NCBI GenBank assembly: GCA_023388495.1
Contig: JAEWGC010000028.1
Coordinates: forward strand, 124,001 to 188,000
Direction: 5' to 3'
Source: Bacillota bacterium
GTDB lineage: Bacteria > Bacillota > Clostridia > Tissierellales > Tissierellaceae
Length of the DNA: 64,000 nt
Part shown: positions 1 through 8,729 of the stretch, piece by piece
How the letters are laid out: each line of letters starts with the position of its first letter
How positions within the stretch are numbered: position 1 is the first letter of the stretch
The notes under the pieces: model-generated
The model's input: the letters and a program-made list of their open reading frames with translations, nothing else
Database searches by the model: none
Told to the model about the DNA's origin: nothing
Position numbers and translations under genes: made by a program

Positions 1-441
1 TATTTAATGCTTAGACATTTCTTATATAAACCAGTTTCACAATTTCTAAATGATAGAAAAGAAAAAATCAAATCAGATATTGATGGAGCGAAGGTTTTAA
101 AAGAAGAAGCTATTGCCCTAAGAGATGATTATGAGTCAAGAATTAGCCTTGCCAAGAAGGAAAGTCAAGAAATTATTGAATCTGCTAGAAAGCGTGGAGA
201 AGAATTAAAAGAAAACATTTTAGCAGAAGCTAGAAAAGAAGCTGAAGGCATAGTATCAAGAGCTAGAAAAGAAATAGCTCGTGAAAGAGAAGTAGCTTTT
301 CAAGACATTAAATCCCAAGCTGGCGAAATTGCAATATTAATTGCTTCTAAGATTATGGAAGAAGAAATTAAAGTGGATAAACAAAGAAACTTAATCGATA
401 AATTTATTGATGAGGTAGGTAGTTCAAAATGGCAGAGTTAA
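1..441 (+). CDS. atpF: ATP synthase F0 subunit b (5'-truncated by window edge)
   Basis: This is the peripheral-stalk subunit that links the membrane F0 sector to F1. The window opens inside the gene: two sense codons precede the Met at position 7 with no stop, and the N-terminal membrane helix expected of a b subunit of about 160 residues is absent, so that Met is internal. What is visible begins at the conserved Phe-Leu-x-Lys-Pro-Val stretch that follows the membrane helix. It continues as a long Lys/Glu/Ala-rich helix (roughly residues 20-125) typical of the dimerising stalk. The stop overlaps the atpH start by 13 nt, as in a translationally coupled atp operon. Confidence 0.95.
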   Translation, partial: YLMLRHFLYKPVSQFLNDRKEKIKSDIDGAKVLKEEAIALRDDYESRISLAKKESQEIIESARKRGEELKENILAEARKEAEGIVSRARKEIAREREVAFQDIKSQAGEIAILIASKIMEEEIKVDKQRNLIDKFIDEVGSSKWQS

Positions 442-971
442 TTTCTAATAGATATGCTTTAGCCCTTTTTGAAGCTGGATTGGATTTAGAAAAGACAAAT
501 GAATTTAAGAAGGAATTAGATTTTTTAAAGGTAGTATTTGAGAAGGAAAAAAAATTGTTTCAGATATTAAATCACCCTAAGATTAATAAGGGAGAAAAGA
601 GAGAGTTAATAGATAAAATTTTCAAAGAGAGAATATCTCAGGAGATGGTCAATTTTCTATATATTCTCATCGATAAGAGACGTGAAGGATATATTTTAGA
701 GATAATAGACCGATACAAGGAATTATTTAATGAACATGAAAACATAGCTAAGGTTGTTGCTGTAACAGCAGTACCTATGGAAGAAAAGTCTAAAAGTAGG
801 CTTCAAGAAGTTTTGTCTAATAAGCTAGAGAAGAAAATTGAGCTTATAAATGAAGTGGATAGTACAATCCTTGGTGGTGTACTACTAAAACTTCAAAACA
901 AACAACTAGATGGTACTGTAAAAGGCCAGTTAGAATCCATAGGAAAAGCTATTAGCGGCGCAACTAACTAG
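429..971 (+). CDS. atpH: ATP synthase F1 subunit delta
   Basis: The 180-residue delta (OSCP-type) subunit caps F1 and binds the b stalk. The N-terminal six-helix region begins with ISNRYALALFEAG, the usual opening of the family. The C-terminal part carries the conserved ILGGVLLKLQNKQLDGTVKGQL segment at about residues 146-167, here read as a near-consensus delta signature. The ATG start has a GAGGTAG ribosome site inside the end of atpF. The length is normal and the position between atpF and atpA confirms the call. Confidence 0.97.
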   Translation: MAELISNRYALALFEAGLDLEKTNEFKKELDFLKVVFEKEKKLFQILNHPKINKGEKRELIDKIFKERISQEMVNFLYILIDKRREGYILEIIDRYKELFNEHENIAKVVAVTAVPMEEKSKSRLQEVLSNKLEKKIELINEVDSTILGGVLLKLQNKQLDGTVKGQLESIGKAISGATN

Positions 972-990
972 GGAAGAGCGAGGTGAGAAA

Positions 991-2496
991 ATGGAGTTAA
1001 GACCAGAAGAAATAGGTTCCATAATCAAGGAACAGATTAAAAGATATGAAAAAACTTTAGATATGGTAGATGTAGGTACTGTTATTCAAGTAGGAGATGG
1101 TATTGCCAGAATACATGGCTTAGAAGGATGTATGGCGGGAGAACTTATAGAGTTCCCAGGAGAAGTATTTGGTATGGCCATGAACTTAGAGGAAGACAAT
1201 GTTGGATGCGTTCTTTTAGGCTCTGATGATAAGATAAAAGAGGGAGATACTGTAAAGAGAACTGGTAGAATTATAGAAGTTCCAGTAGGAGATGCTATGA
1301 TAGGTAGAGTTGTTAATGCCCTTGGTCAACCAATTGACGGTAAGGGAGCTATAAACACTACTAAATTTAGTCCTATTGAGAAAATTGCTCCAGGGGTTAT
1401 CACAAGAAAGAGTGTTAACCAACCTTTACAAACAGGTATCAAAGCAATAGACTCCATGATCCCGATTGGTAGAGGTCAAAGGGAGCTTATAATAGGAGAC
1501 AGACAAACTGGAAAAACTGCTCTTGCTATTGACACTATTATTAACCAAAAGGGTCAGGATATAATTTGTATCTATGTAGCTATAGGACAAAAAAGATCTA
1601 CTGTAGCTCAAATAGTTGATACATTAGAAAAGCGTGGTGCTATGGATTACACAATAGTTGTATCTTCTACAGCTAGTGAATTAGCACCATTACAATATAT
1701 TGCTCCTTATGCCGGTGTAACAATAGGTGAGGAGTTCATGAATAACGGCAAGGACGTTTTAATTGTATATGATGACTTATCAAAGCATGCTATTGCCTAT
1801 AGAGCTATGTCACTATTACTAAGACGTCCACCTGGAAGAGAAGCTTTCCCAGGAGATGTATTCTATCTTCACTCTAGACTTCTAGAGAGAGCCGCAAAAC
1901 TTGATGAGAAATATGGTGGAGGTTCTATAACTGCACTGCCTATTATAGAAACCTTAGCGGGGGATATATCTGCATATATTCCAACAAACGTTATTTCTAT
2001 CACAGATGGACAAATTTTCTTAGAGACAGACCTATTCTTTGCAGGACAAAGACCAGCTATAAACTCAGGACTTTCTGTTTCCAGGGTTGGAGGTTCTGCT
2101 CAAATTAAGGCAATGAAAAAGGTTGCAGGTAGAATAAAATTAGAATTAGCTCAATATAGAGAGTTAGCTGCTTTTGCCCAATTTGGTTCCGAGTTAGATA
2201 AGGAAACAAAATCAATACTTGACCAAGGAGCGAGAATGCTTCAAATATTAAAGCAACCTCAATATAGTCCAGTATCTGTTGAGCATCAAGTAATCATACT
2301 TTATGCTGCACTTAATAAACATCTTTCAGATATACCTGTGGATAAGGTATCTACTTTTGAAAGAGAGTTCTTACAATTTGTGGATAACAACTATCCAGAC
2401 ATAATAACAAGCATAAAGACAACGAAGGACTTAACAGATGAAAATGCTGAAAGAATAGTAGTAGCTATCACTGAGTTTAAGAAGAGTTTTCAATAA
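991..2496 (+). CDS. atpA: ATP synthase F1 subunit alpha
   Basis: The 501-residue non-catalytic nucleotide-binding subunit of F1. The Walker A motif GDRQTGKT is at residues 169-176, and the region around PAINSGLSVSRVGGSAQ (about 355-371) is the alpha/beta family signature. The start is an ATG preceded by GAGGTGAG at good spacing. It is full length with no breaks. The 69-nt gap to atpG is longer than the other gaps in this operon and holds a repeat-like sequence (separate entry). Confidence 0.98.
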   Translation: MELRPEEIGSIIKEQIKRYEKTLDMVDVGTVIQVGDGIARIHGLEGCMAGELIEFPGEVFGMAMNLEEDNVGCVLLGSDDKIKEGDTVKRTGRIIEVPVGDAMIGRVVNALGQPIDGKGAINTTKFSPIEKIAPGVITRKSVNQPLQTGIKAIDSMIPIGRGQRELIIGDRQTGKTALAIDTIINQKGQDIICIYVAIGQKRSTVAQIVDTLEKRGAMDYTIVVSSTASELAPLQYIAPYAGVTIGEEFMNNGKDVLIVYDDLSKHAIAYRAMSLLLRRPPGREAFPGDVFYLHSRLLERAAKLDEKYGGGSITALPIIETLAGDISAYIPTNVISITDGQIFLETDLFFAGQRPAINSGLSVSRVGGSAQIKAMKKVAGRIKLELAQYRELAAFAQFGSELDKETKSILDQGARMLQILKQPQYSPVSVEHQVIILYAALNKHLSDIPVDKVSTFEREFLQFVDNNYPDIITSIKTTKDLTDENAERIVVAITEFKKSFQ

Positions 2497-2550
2497 TTGT
2501 CAATTGTCAATTCTAAATTGCGCAAGTGGCCTTTGGTCATCAATTGAATT
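2497..2550. repeat. Short interspersed repeat-like spacer inside the atp operon
   Basis: The gap between atpA and atpG is filled by iterated CAATTGTCAATT-type words, a GC-richer core (GCGCAAGTGGCCTTTGG) and a closing ATCAATTGAATT. It resembles the CAATT/ATTCAC-rich intergenic filler at 26804-26950 and 44515-44560. The outer words pair imperfectly as an inverted repeat. No coding content is seen. Assignment to a named repeat family is not possible from one window. Confidence 0.45.
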
Positions 2551-2565
2551 AAGGTGGTGTAAATT

Positions 2566-3423
2566 TTGGCTGAAACAACAAGAGACATTAAAAGGCGAAT
2601 AAGAGGAATTAGTAATACAAGACAAATTACTAAAGCCATGGAATTAGTTTCATCAGCAAAGTTAAAACGTGCTAGAGAAAGACTAGAAAAATCTAGACCG
2701 TACTACAATACTGTTCTTAGAAATATTCAAGATATTTTAGCTACTACAGGCAATATGAAACATCCCTTATTAGATAATAGAGAGGTTAAATCTTCCTTAT
2801 ATGTTGTAGTATCTGCTGACAGAGGACTTGCCGGAGGGTATAACGCAGGTGTAATTAGATTAGCAGAAAGTAAAATAAGAGAGGATAACTTAGATGCTAA
2901 AATAATTGCTATAGGAAGTAAGGCGAGAGATTATTTTAAGAAAAGAGGATATAACTTAGTTGGTGAGTTTGCGGGAATTAGTGAAGAACCAGAATTTGCT
3001 GATGCCAGAAAAATTGGTAATATAGCACTTGATTTATATAAAAACAAAGATGTAGACGAGATAAACATAGTCTATACTAAGTTTTTAGGTACTATTTCTC
3101 AACAGCCTACAATTTTAAAATTACTTCCATCTATGGAAGTTCGTGAGGGATCAAGTGAAAGAAAAACTGTTACAGAGTTTGAGCCTTCGACTGAAGAGGT
3201 TCTTAGCTACTTGATTCCTAAATATATACAAAGTACTATCTATGGTGCTCTTATTGAAGCTTCTTCTAGTGAGCAGGCGGCTAGAAGAGTAGCCATGGAG
3301 GCTGCTACAGATAATGCTGATGAAATGATTGATGAACTTAACATCAGCTATAATAGAGCAAGACAAGCGGCAATTACTATGGAAATAACTGAAATTGTCT
3401 CAGGTGCTGACGCTCTAAAGTAA
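2566..3423 (+). CDS. atpG: ATP synthase F1 subunit gamma
   Basis: The 285-residue rotor shaft of F1. The N-terminal helix contains the conserved RIRGISNTRQITKAMELVSS region (residues 11-30) and the C-terminal helix ends with the family's NRARQAAITMEITEIVSGA stretch. The start is TTG at 2566, chosen because AAGGTGGTG lies at correct spacing and the following residues AETTRDIKRRI match the family N-terminus; no ATG fits. The length is normal. Confidence 0.97.
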   Translation: MAETTRDIKRRIRGISNTRQITKAMELVSSAKLKRARERLEKSRPYYNTVLRNIQDILATTGNMKHPLLDNREVKSSLYVVVSADRGLAGGYNAGVIRLAESKIREDNLDAKIIAIGSKARDYFKKRGYNLVGEFAGISEEPEFADARKIGNIALDLYKNKDVDEINIVYTKFLGTISQQPTILKLLPSMEVREGSSERKTVTEFEPSTEEVLSYLIPKYIQSTIYGALIEASSSEQAARRVAMEAATDNADEMIDELNISYNRARQAAITMEITEIVSGADALK

Positions 3424-3442
3424 GGATGAAAGGAGAGGGCAA

Positions 3443-4840
3443 ATGGAAAAGAACATTGGAAAAATTGTTCAAGTTATAGGCCCCGTAGTCGATATTAGAT
3501 TTAGTGAAGATAGTCTACCAGAGCTATTGAATGCTATTGAGATAGAAAGAGAAGGAAATAAATTAGTTGTAGAGGTAGCTCAACACGTTGGCGATGACGT
3601 TGTTAGATGTGTTGCCATGGATTCAACTGATGGACTTGTAAGAGGAATGGAAGCTGTTAATACTGGAAAGTCTATAGCAGTTCCTGTAGGTAAAGAAACT
3701 CTAGGAAGACTTTTCAATGTATTAGGCGAAGCTATTGATGGTAAGGGAGAAGTAAATGCCAAGCAAACTGCTCCTATTCATAGACCAGCTCCATCCTTTG
3801 AAGAACAAGAGACTTCTAAGGAAATATTTGAAACGGGGATTAAAGTAGTAGACCTTATAGCACCTTACTCAAAGGGTGGTAAGGTAGGTTTATTTGGTGG
3901 TGCTGGAGTAGGTAAGACAGTACTTATACAAGAGTTAATAAACAATATTGCAACACAACATGGTGGTTTATCTGTTTTTACTGGTGTAGGAGAGAGAACC
4001 AGAGAGGGTAATGACCTTTATTATGAAATGATAGAATCTGGAGTAATCGACAAGACTGCTTTAGTATTTGGTCAGATGAATGAGCCACCTGGAGCTAGAA
4101 TGAGAGTAGCCTTAACTGGTCTTACTATGGCAGAGTATTTTAGAGATCAGGAAGGCCAAGACGTTTTACTATTTATAGATAATATATTTAGATTTACACA
4201 AGCAGGTTCAGAAGTATCTGCTCTACTAGGTAGAATGCCATCGGCAGTAGGATATCAACCTACCTTAGCAACAGAAATGGGTGCGTTACAAGAGAGAATT
4301 ACTTCAACTAAGAAGGGTTCGATTACATCTGTTCAGGCTGTATATGTACCTGCAGATGACTTAACTGACCCAGCCCCTGCAACTACATTTGCTCACTTAG
4401 ACGCTACTACAGTACTGTCACGTCAAATATCAGAGCTAGGAATTTATCCAGCAGTTGACCCATTGGATTCAACTTCTAGGATCCTAGACCCTGAGATCGT
4501 TGGTAAGGAACATTATGAAGTAGCAAGACAAGTACAAGAGATTCTTCAAAGATATAAGGATCTTCAAGACATTATAGCGATCCTTGGTATAGATGAACTT
4601 TCGGATGAAGATAGACTAATAGTTGCCAGAGCTAGAAAGATTCAAAGATTCTTATCTCAACCTTTTACTGTAGCAGAACAGTTTACAGGAATGAAGGGTA
4701 AATATGTACCTATCAAAGAAACTGTTAGAGGGTTTAAAGAAATCCTTGAAGGTAAACATGATAATCTACCAGAATCAGCATTCCTATTTGTAGGTACTAT
4801 TGATGAAGCAGTAGAAAAAGCTAAGGAGATGGAGGGTTAA
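3443..4840 (+). CDS. atpD: ATP synthase F1 subunit beta
   Basis: The 465-residue catalytic subunit of F1. The Walker A motif GGAGVGKT is at residues 152-159, followed by the GERTREGNDLY segment with the catalytic Glu and the conserved Arg. PAVDPLDSTSR (about 345-355) is the alpha/beta signature. The ATG is preceded by AAGGAGAGG. It is full length and lies 19 nt after atpG. Confidence 0.98.
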   Translation: MEKNIGKIVQVIGPVVDIRFSEDSLPELLNAIEIEREGNKLVVEVAQHVGDDVVRCVAMDSTDGLVRGMEAVNTGKSIAVPVGKETLGRLFNVLGEAIDGKGEVNAKQTAPIHRPAPSFEEQETSKEIFETGIKVVDLIAPYSKGGKVGLFGGAGVGKTVLIQELINNIATQHGGLSVFTGVGERTREGNDLYYEMIESGVIDKTALVFGQMNEPPGARMRVALTGLTMAEYFRDQEGQDVLLFIDNIFRFTQAGSEVSALLGRMPSAVGYQPTLATEMGALQERITSTKKGSITSVQAVYVPADDLTDPAPATTFAHLDATTVLSRQISELGIYPAVDPLDSTSRILDPEIVGKEHYEVARQVQEILQRYKDLQDIIAILGIDELSDEDRLIVARARKIQRFLSQPFTVAEQFTGMKGKYVPIKETVRGFKEILEGKHDNLPESAFLFVGTIDEAVEKAKEMEG

Positions 4841-4842
4841 TT

Positions 4843-5268
4843 ATGTCTAACTTTCATTTGGATATTGTAACCCCCGATAAGCCATTTTTTTCAGATGAAG
4901 TAGAAATGGTTATAGTTAGAGGTATAGAAGGTGATATGGCCATCCTGAAAGGAAGAGCTCCTATTACGACACCTCTTAGGATTGGAAAGGTAAGGATATT
5001 CCAAAATGGGGAGGAAAAGGTAGCAGCCGTAGTAGATGGATATATTTCTGTAGTAGATGATAAGACTACTATAGTTACTGAAGCTGCTGAATGGCCTCAG
5101 GAAATAGACGTAAATAGAGCTGAAGCAGCTAAGGAAAGAGCTGAGGAACTTTTAAAAAATAGAAGAGACAGTATAGATGTAAAAAGAGCTGAATTAGCCC
5201 TTCAACGTGCAATAAATAGATTGGAAGTTTCTAAGCTTAAAAAATTTGATGAAAAATTTGATGAATAA
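4843..5268 (+). CDS. atpC: ATP synthase F1 subunit epsilon
   Basis: The 141-residue epsilon subunit, part of the rotor and an intrinsic regulator of ATPase activity. The N-terminal beta-barrel (residues 1-85) is followed by a two-helix C-terminal domain (about 90-135) rich in Ala, Glu and Arg, including VKRAELALQRAINRL. The GGAGGG ribosome site is inside the end of atpD and the start is 2 nt past its stop. It ends the operon ahead of a hairpin terminator. Confidence 0.97.
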   Translation: MSNFHLDIVTPDKPFFSDEVEMVIVRGIEGDMAILKGRAPITTPLRIGKVRIFQNGEEKVAAVVDGYISVVDDKTTIVTEAAEWPQEIDVNRAEAAKERAEELLKNRRDSIDVKRAELALQRAINRLEVSKLKKFDEKFDE

Positions 5269-5276
5269 ATAGGTAT

Positions 5277-5330
5277 AAAAAGTACCCACCCTTGGTAATA
5301 CTTTTATCATAGGGATAGGGTACTTTCTTT
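5277..5330 (+). terminator. Terminator of the atp operon
   Basis: AAAAGTACCC (5277-5287) pairs with GGGTACTTT (5318-5326) around a 30-nt loop, followed by a T-rich run. It begins 8 nt after the atpC stop. Confidence 0.75.
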
Positions 5331-5400
5331 ATAAAATGTTTTGTCCCCCTTTACATTTTTTTAGAGAGTACCTGTCCTTAAAATATAAGGAGGGGTACAA

Positions 5401-6189
5401 ATGAAAAAATTTATTATATTTGCAATTATATTATTTTTATTAATACCGACAATTACAACTGCAGGAAGAAAGCACAGTGAAGAGTATGTGCTAGGAGGTA
5501 TATTAGAAAAACTCCAAGGTGATTTTCTAGAGGGAGATCTTAATATGGGAGGAATAATCCTTGATGAATTCATCTCCCAAGAAACTATGGAATATATGGG
5601 AGAACAAGTAAGGGACCTATTGGGCATTGTTGGAGAAGAAGTAGATATAAATAGAGATATTACAGATTTAGAGGGGCAGTATTATACAAGAGAAATTATC
5701 TATGAAAAAGGATTTAATCAAATGTCAATTTATGGATATAATTCCAATGGAAATATTGTCACTGCCATAATTGCATCATACTTAAGTCCTGAAATGAATA
5801 AAGGGGAGACTACTTTATTCATTAATTTAATAAAAGATAAGCAAAACTTTAGTATTAATGGTATAATAGATAGGGTAGAAGGCTTATTTAACGATTATGG
5901 TAAACCTTTAGAAATTACCACTTGTATTATTGGAACAATTGAGGGGCAATTGATAAAAGAAGATTTGACAAAAGAAGTACTTAAGGCCTTGAAAAGGTAT
6001 AAAGGAAAAGTTGTAGAAGAATATGTAGATTCATCGATTCTTAGTTATACAGCTTATACACCTCTGATAGAAAGTTCCATATTCTCTGGTGAAAAAAAGG
6101 TTAACTTAAATCTAGCAATAAGGTATAATGAATATGAAGATAAGACTTATATTTGGATAGGAACACCTATTATTACCACTGGATACTAA
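5401..6189 (+). CDS. ywmB: YwmB-like secreted protein
   Basis: A 262-residue protein with an N-terminal signal peptide (basic residues, then a hydrophobic stretch at about residues 4-20 ending in TTAG). No catalytic motif is visible. I call it YwmB-like (DUF1779 / TATA-box-binding-like fold) mainly on position: in Bacillus subtilis ywmB lies between the atp genes and murAA/spoIID. Length, export signal and alternating beta-strand character also agree. The ribosome site AAGGAGGGG precedes the ATG. The function of the family is not established; a cell-wall or sporulation-related role is only inferred from neighbours. Confidence 0.7.
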   Translation: MKKFIIFAIILFLLIPTITTAGRKHSEEYVLGGILEKLQGDFLEGDLNMGGIILDEFISQETMEYMGEQVRDLLGIVGEEVDINRDITDLEGQYYTREIIYEKGFNQMSIYGYNSNGNIVTAIIASYLSPEMNKGETTLFINLIKDKQNFSINGIIDRVEGLFNDYGKPLEITTCIIGTIEGQLIKEDLTKEVLKALKRYKGKVVEEYVDSSILSYTAYTPLIESSIFSGEKKVNLNLAIRYNEYEDKTYIWIGTPIITTGY

Positions 6190-6207
6190 AATTAGGAGGA
6201 GATTTGC

Positions 6208-7458
6208 TTGGAAAAAATAATGGTGGAAAAAAGCCCCCCACTGAGAGGAAGAGTAAGGATATCTGGTGCTAAAAACTCAGCCCTTCCTATATTGGCGGCA
6301 TCATTACTTGGAACCGAAGATATAATACTAGAAGATGTACCTAGGCTTAAAGATGTGGAGATAATTTGCGAGGTACTGGTTTCCCTTGGGGCTAAAGTAG
6401 AGCAACTTGATAAATGCAAGATAAAAATTAATTCTGCAAATATAAATAATTACGAGACTAAATATGAATTAATGAGCAAGATGAGAGCATCATTTTTGGT
6501 TATGGGTCCATTACTTACAAGGCTAGGTAAGACAAAGAACTCTCTGCCTGGAGGTTGTGCAATAGGGACTAGACCAATAGACTTACATTTAAAGGGTTTT
6601 AAGGCTTTAGGGGCTACTATAGATGTAGACCATGGAAATATCAGTGCATATGCTGATAAGCTAATAGGAGATAAAATTTACTTAGACTTTCCTTCCGTCG
6701 GCGCCACTGAAAATATAATGATGGCAGCAGTAATGGCTGAAGGAGAAACCATAATAGACAATGCTGCTATGGAGCCAGAAATAGTAGATTTAGCTAGCTT
6801 TTTGAATAAACTGGGAGCAGATATTAAAGGTGCTGGAACATCTACTATTAGAATTAGAGGGGTAAAGAAATTAGGTGGAGGAGTTCATTCTATTATTCCA
6901 GATAGAATTGAAGCAGGTACCTTTATGGTAGCAGCGGCTATAACTAAAGGAGATGTAACTGTAGAAAATGTTATAACTTCTCATATAAAGCCAGTTATTG
7001 CAAAGCTTAAAGAGGTAGGCTGTGAAGTTATAGAAGATGGAGACTCAGTTAGAGTTATAGGAACTGAAAATCCAAAGGCAATAGATATAAAGACTATGCC
7101 TTATCCAGGATTTCCTACAGATATGCAAGCTCAGTTTATGGCACTTATGAGCCTTTGTAAAGGTACTTCAGTATGTATAGAAACAGTATTTGAAAATAGG
7201 TTTATGCATGTAGATGAGTTAAAGAGAATGGGTGCAGATATAAAAATAGACGGCAGATCAGCAATTATACAAGGTGTAGATAACTTAACCTCAGCTCCAG
7301 TAAAGGCATCTGACTTAAGGGCGGGAGCGGCTTTAGTATTGGCGGGATTAGTATCTGAAGGGATTACTGAGATTGACAACATATATCATATAGATAGAGG
7401 ATATGACAGTATAGAAGAAAAATTTACCAATTTAGGAGCAATTATATACAGAAAATAA
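6208..7458 (+). CDS. murA: UDP-N-acetylglucosamine 1-carboxyvinyltransferase (MurA)
   Basis: This enzyme transfers enolpyruvate from PEP to UDP-GlcNAc, the first committed step of peptidoglycan synthesis in the cytoplasm. It has 416 residues. The substrate-binding Lys lies in SGAKNSALP (Lys22) and the PEP-reactive, fosfomycin-target Cys lies in PGGCAIGTRP (Cys117). FPTDMQAQ near residue 303 is also conserved. The start is TTG at 6208 because AGGAGGA (6194-6200) sits 7 nt upstream; the in-frame ATG at 6220 is too far away. Adjacency to spoIID suggests this is the copy equivalent to B. subtilis murAA. Confidence 0.97.
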   Translation: MEKIMVEKSPPLRGRVRISGAKNSALPILAASLLGTEDIILEDVPRLKDVEIICEVLVSLGAKVEQLDKCKIKINSANINNYETKYELMSKMRASFLVMGPLLTRLGKTKNSLPGGCAIGTRPIDLHLKGFKALGATIDVDHGNISAYADKLIGDKIYLDFPSVGATENIMMAAVMAEGETIIDNAAMEPEIVDLASFLNKLGADIKGAGTSTIRIRGVKKLGGGVHSIIPDRIEAGTFMVAAAITKGDVTVENVITSHIKPVIAKLKEVGCEVIEDGDSVRVIGTENPKAIDIKTMPYPGFPTDMQAQFMALMSLCKGTSVCIETVFENRFMHVDELKRMGADIKIDGRSAIIQGVDNLTSAPVKASDLRAGAALVLAGLVSEGITEIDNIYHIDRGYDSIEEKFTNLGAIIYRK

Positions 7459-7480
7459 AAGTGCCGATGGCACTTTTTTT
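7457..7480 (+). terminator. Terminator after murA
   Basis: A compact hairpin AAAAGTGCC / GGCACTTTT with a GAT loop and seven following T residues, overlapping the murA stop codon. Confidence 0.85.
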
Positions 7481-7500
7481 AACTTCCTCATTAACAATAA

Positions 7501-7551
7501 TATAATATGCCAATGTTATAAGCATAAAGCTTATAACATTGGCATATTATA
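7501..7551. repeat. Perfect 23-bp inverted repeat upstream of spoIID
   Basis: The left arm at 7501-7523 (containing CCAATGTTATAAGC) is perfectly complementary to the right arm at 7529-7551 around a 5-nt ATAAA loop. It has no clean T-run directly after it and lies about 30 nt before the spoIID start, after a separate murA terminator. It could be a regulator-binding dyad, an RNA hairpin or a small repeat element. Confidence 0.8.
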
Positions 7552-7581
7552 TTTTATACTAAAGGCAAAGAGGGGGAGAAA

Positions 7582-8628
7582 ATGAAAAAACTAGGGATTT
7601 ATATTTCTACAGTCTTGATAATAACTATATTATTACCCACAGTTATTGTTAAGACTTTTAATTTTGTACCTAAAGGGAATGCCGCTCAGGGAGAGTCTTT
7701 AGAATCAGAAGAACCAGTGGTTGAAAGAGAAGAAACTCCAACAAGTACTAACCATATATATGAGACGGTAAAGGTCTATAATCCAAAGACAGGAATTACA
7801 GAAGAAATTAATATAGAAGATTATGTAAAGGGAGTAGTTGCAGCAGAAATGCCTGCGGAATTCCATATGGAAGCCCTAAAGGCTCAAGCTGTAGCTGCAA
7901 GGACTTATGCAATTAGCAGAAGTATAAAATACAGCGATGGGCATCCAGGACATCCATCAGCACCTCTTTGTAGTGGAATTCATTGCCAAGCATATCTATC
8001 CCCTTCGCAAATTAAAGAAATTAAAGGGGACAGTTGGATAGAAAAATATTGGGGGAAGATTGAGGAATCTGTAGATTTGACTCAAGATTTAGGAATTTTT
8101 TATAATGGAGAAATTATAGAACCATTATATCATTCCACATCTGGAGGTAGGACTGAAGATGTGAAGGATGTATTCGCTGAGGAAATACCCTACCTAAAAT
8201 CTGTAACAAGCCCCTATGAAGAAGATGCACCAAGGTATAGAAACAGCCTTACCTTGAGTACAGAAGAATTTCTAAATAAGATTAAATCAAAATATCCAAA
8301 TGTTAATTTAACTAAGGATAATGTTCATGAAAAGATTAAACTAATAGAAAAAACCTTTACTGGTAGAGTAAAAAAGATCGCCATAGATAAAACAATAGTG
8401 GAAGGCAGAGATTTAAGAGATCTTTTTGGACTAAACTCAACTAATTTCACCATATCCTTAGATAAGAAGCTAAATATCATAGAAATTGAGACTCAGGGCT
8501 TTGGTCATGGAGTAGGAATGAGTCAGTGGGGAGCCAATGGCATGGGAAAACATGGTAATAACTTTGAGGAAATACTTAAGCATTATTATACGGGGGTAGA
8601 GATAAAGAAAATTAAAAATTTTAAATAA
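7582..8628 (+). CDS. spoIID: Stage II sporulation protein D (SpoIID)
   Basis: SpoIID is the membrane-anchored lytic transglycosylase of the engulfment machinery; in the family it strips stem-less glycan during septal thinning. This protein has 348 residues: an N-terminal anchor helix (about residues 5-27), then the SpoIID domain. EDYVKGVVAAEMPAEFHMEA carries the conserved catalytic-region Glu; AVAARTYA, YHSTSGG and GFGHGVGMSQWGA are the other family blocks. The start has GAGGGGGAG upstream. It follows murA as in Bacillus and Clostridium. Confidence 0.97.
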   Translation: MKKLGIYISTVLIITILLPTVIVKTFNFVPKGNAAQGESLESEEPVVEREETPTSTNHIYETVKVYNPKTGITEEINIEDYVKGVVAAEMPAEFHMEALKAQAVAARTYAISRSIKYSDGHPGHPSAPLCSGIHCQAYLSPSQIKEIKGDSWIEKYWGKIEESVDLTQDLGIFYNGEIIEPLYHSTSGGRTEDVKDVFAEEIPYLKSVTSPYEEDAPRYRNSLTLSTEEFLNKIKSKYPNVNLTKDNVHEKIKLIEKTFTGRVKKIAIDKTIVEGRDLRDLFGLNSTNFTISLDKKLNIIEIETQGFGHGVGMSQWGANGMGKHGNNFEEILKHYYTGVEIKKIKNFK

Positions 8629-8668
8629 TAGAAATATATCCTTAATATTTCTATTATTTTTTTATTTT
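8623..8668 (+). terminator. Terminator after spoIID
   Basis: A 15-bp AT-rich stem (8623-8637 with 8645-8659) is followed by a run of T. It overlaps the end of spoIID. Confidence 0.75.
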
Positions 8669-8729
8669 TTATATCTTTCATTGTATGTTTTTTTCTCAAC
8701 TGGAAATACTAGGTAATGGAGGTGGAGAT

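Noticed and set aside
7..441. Met at position 7 as the true start of atpF
   Set aside because: The frame is open to the window edge and the N-terminal membrane helix is missing, so the gene starts outside the window.
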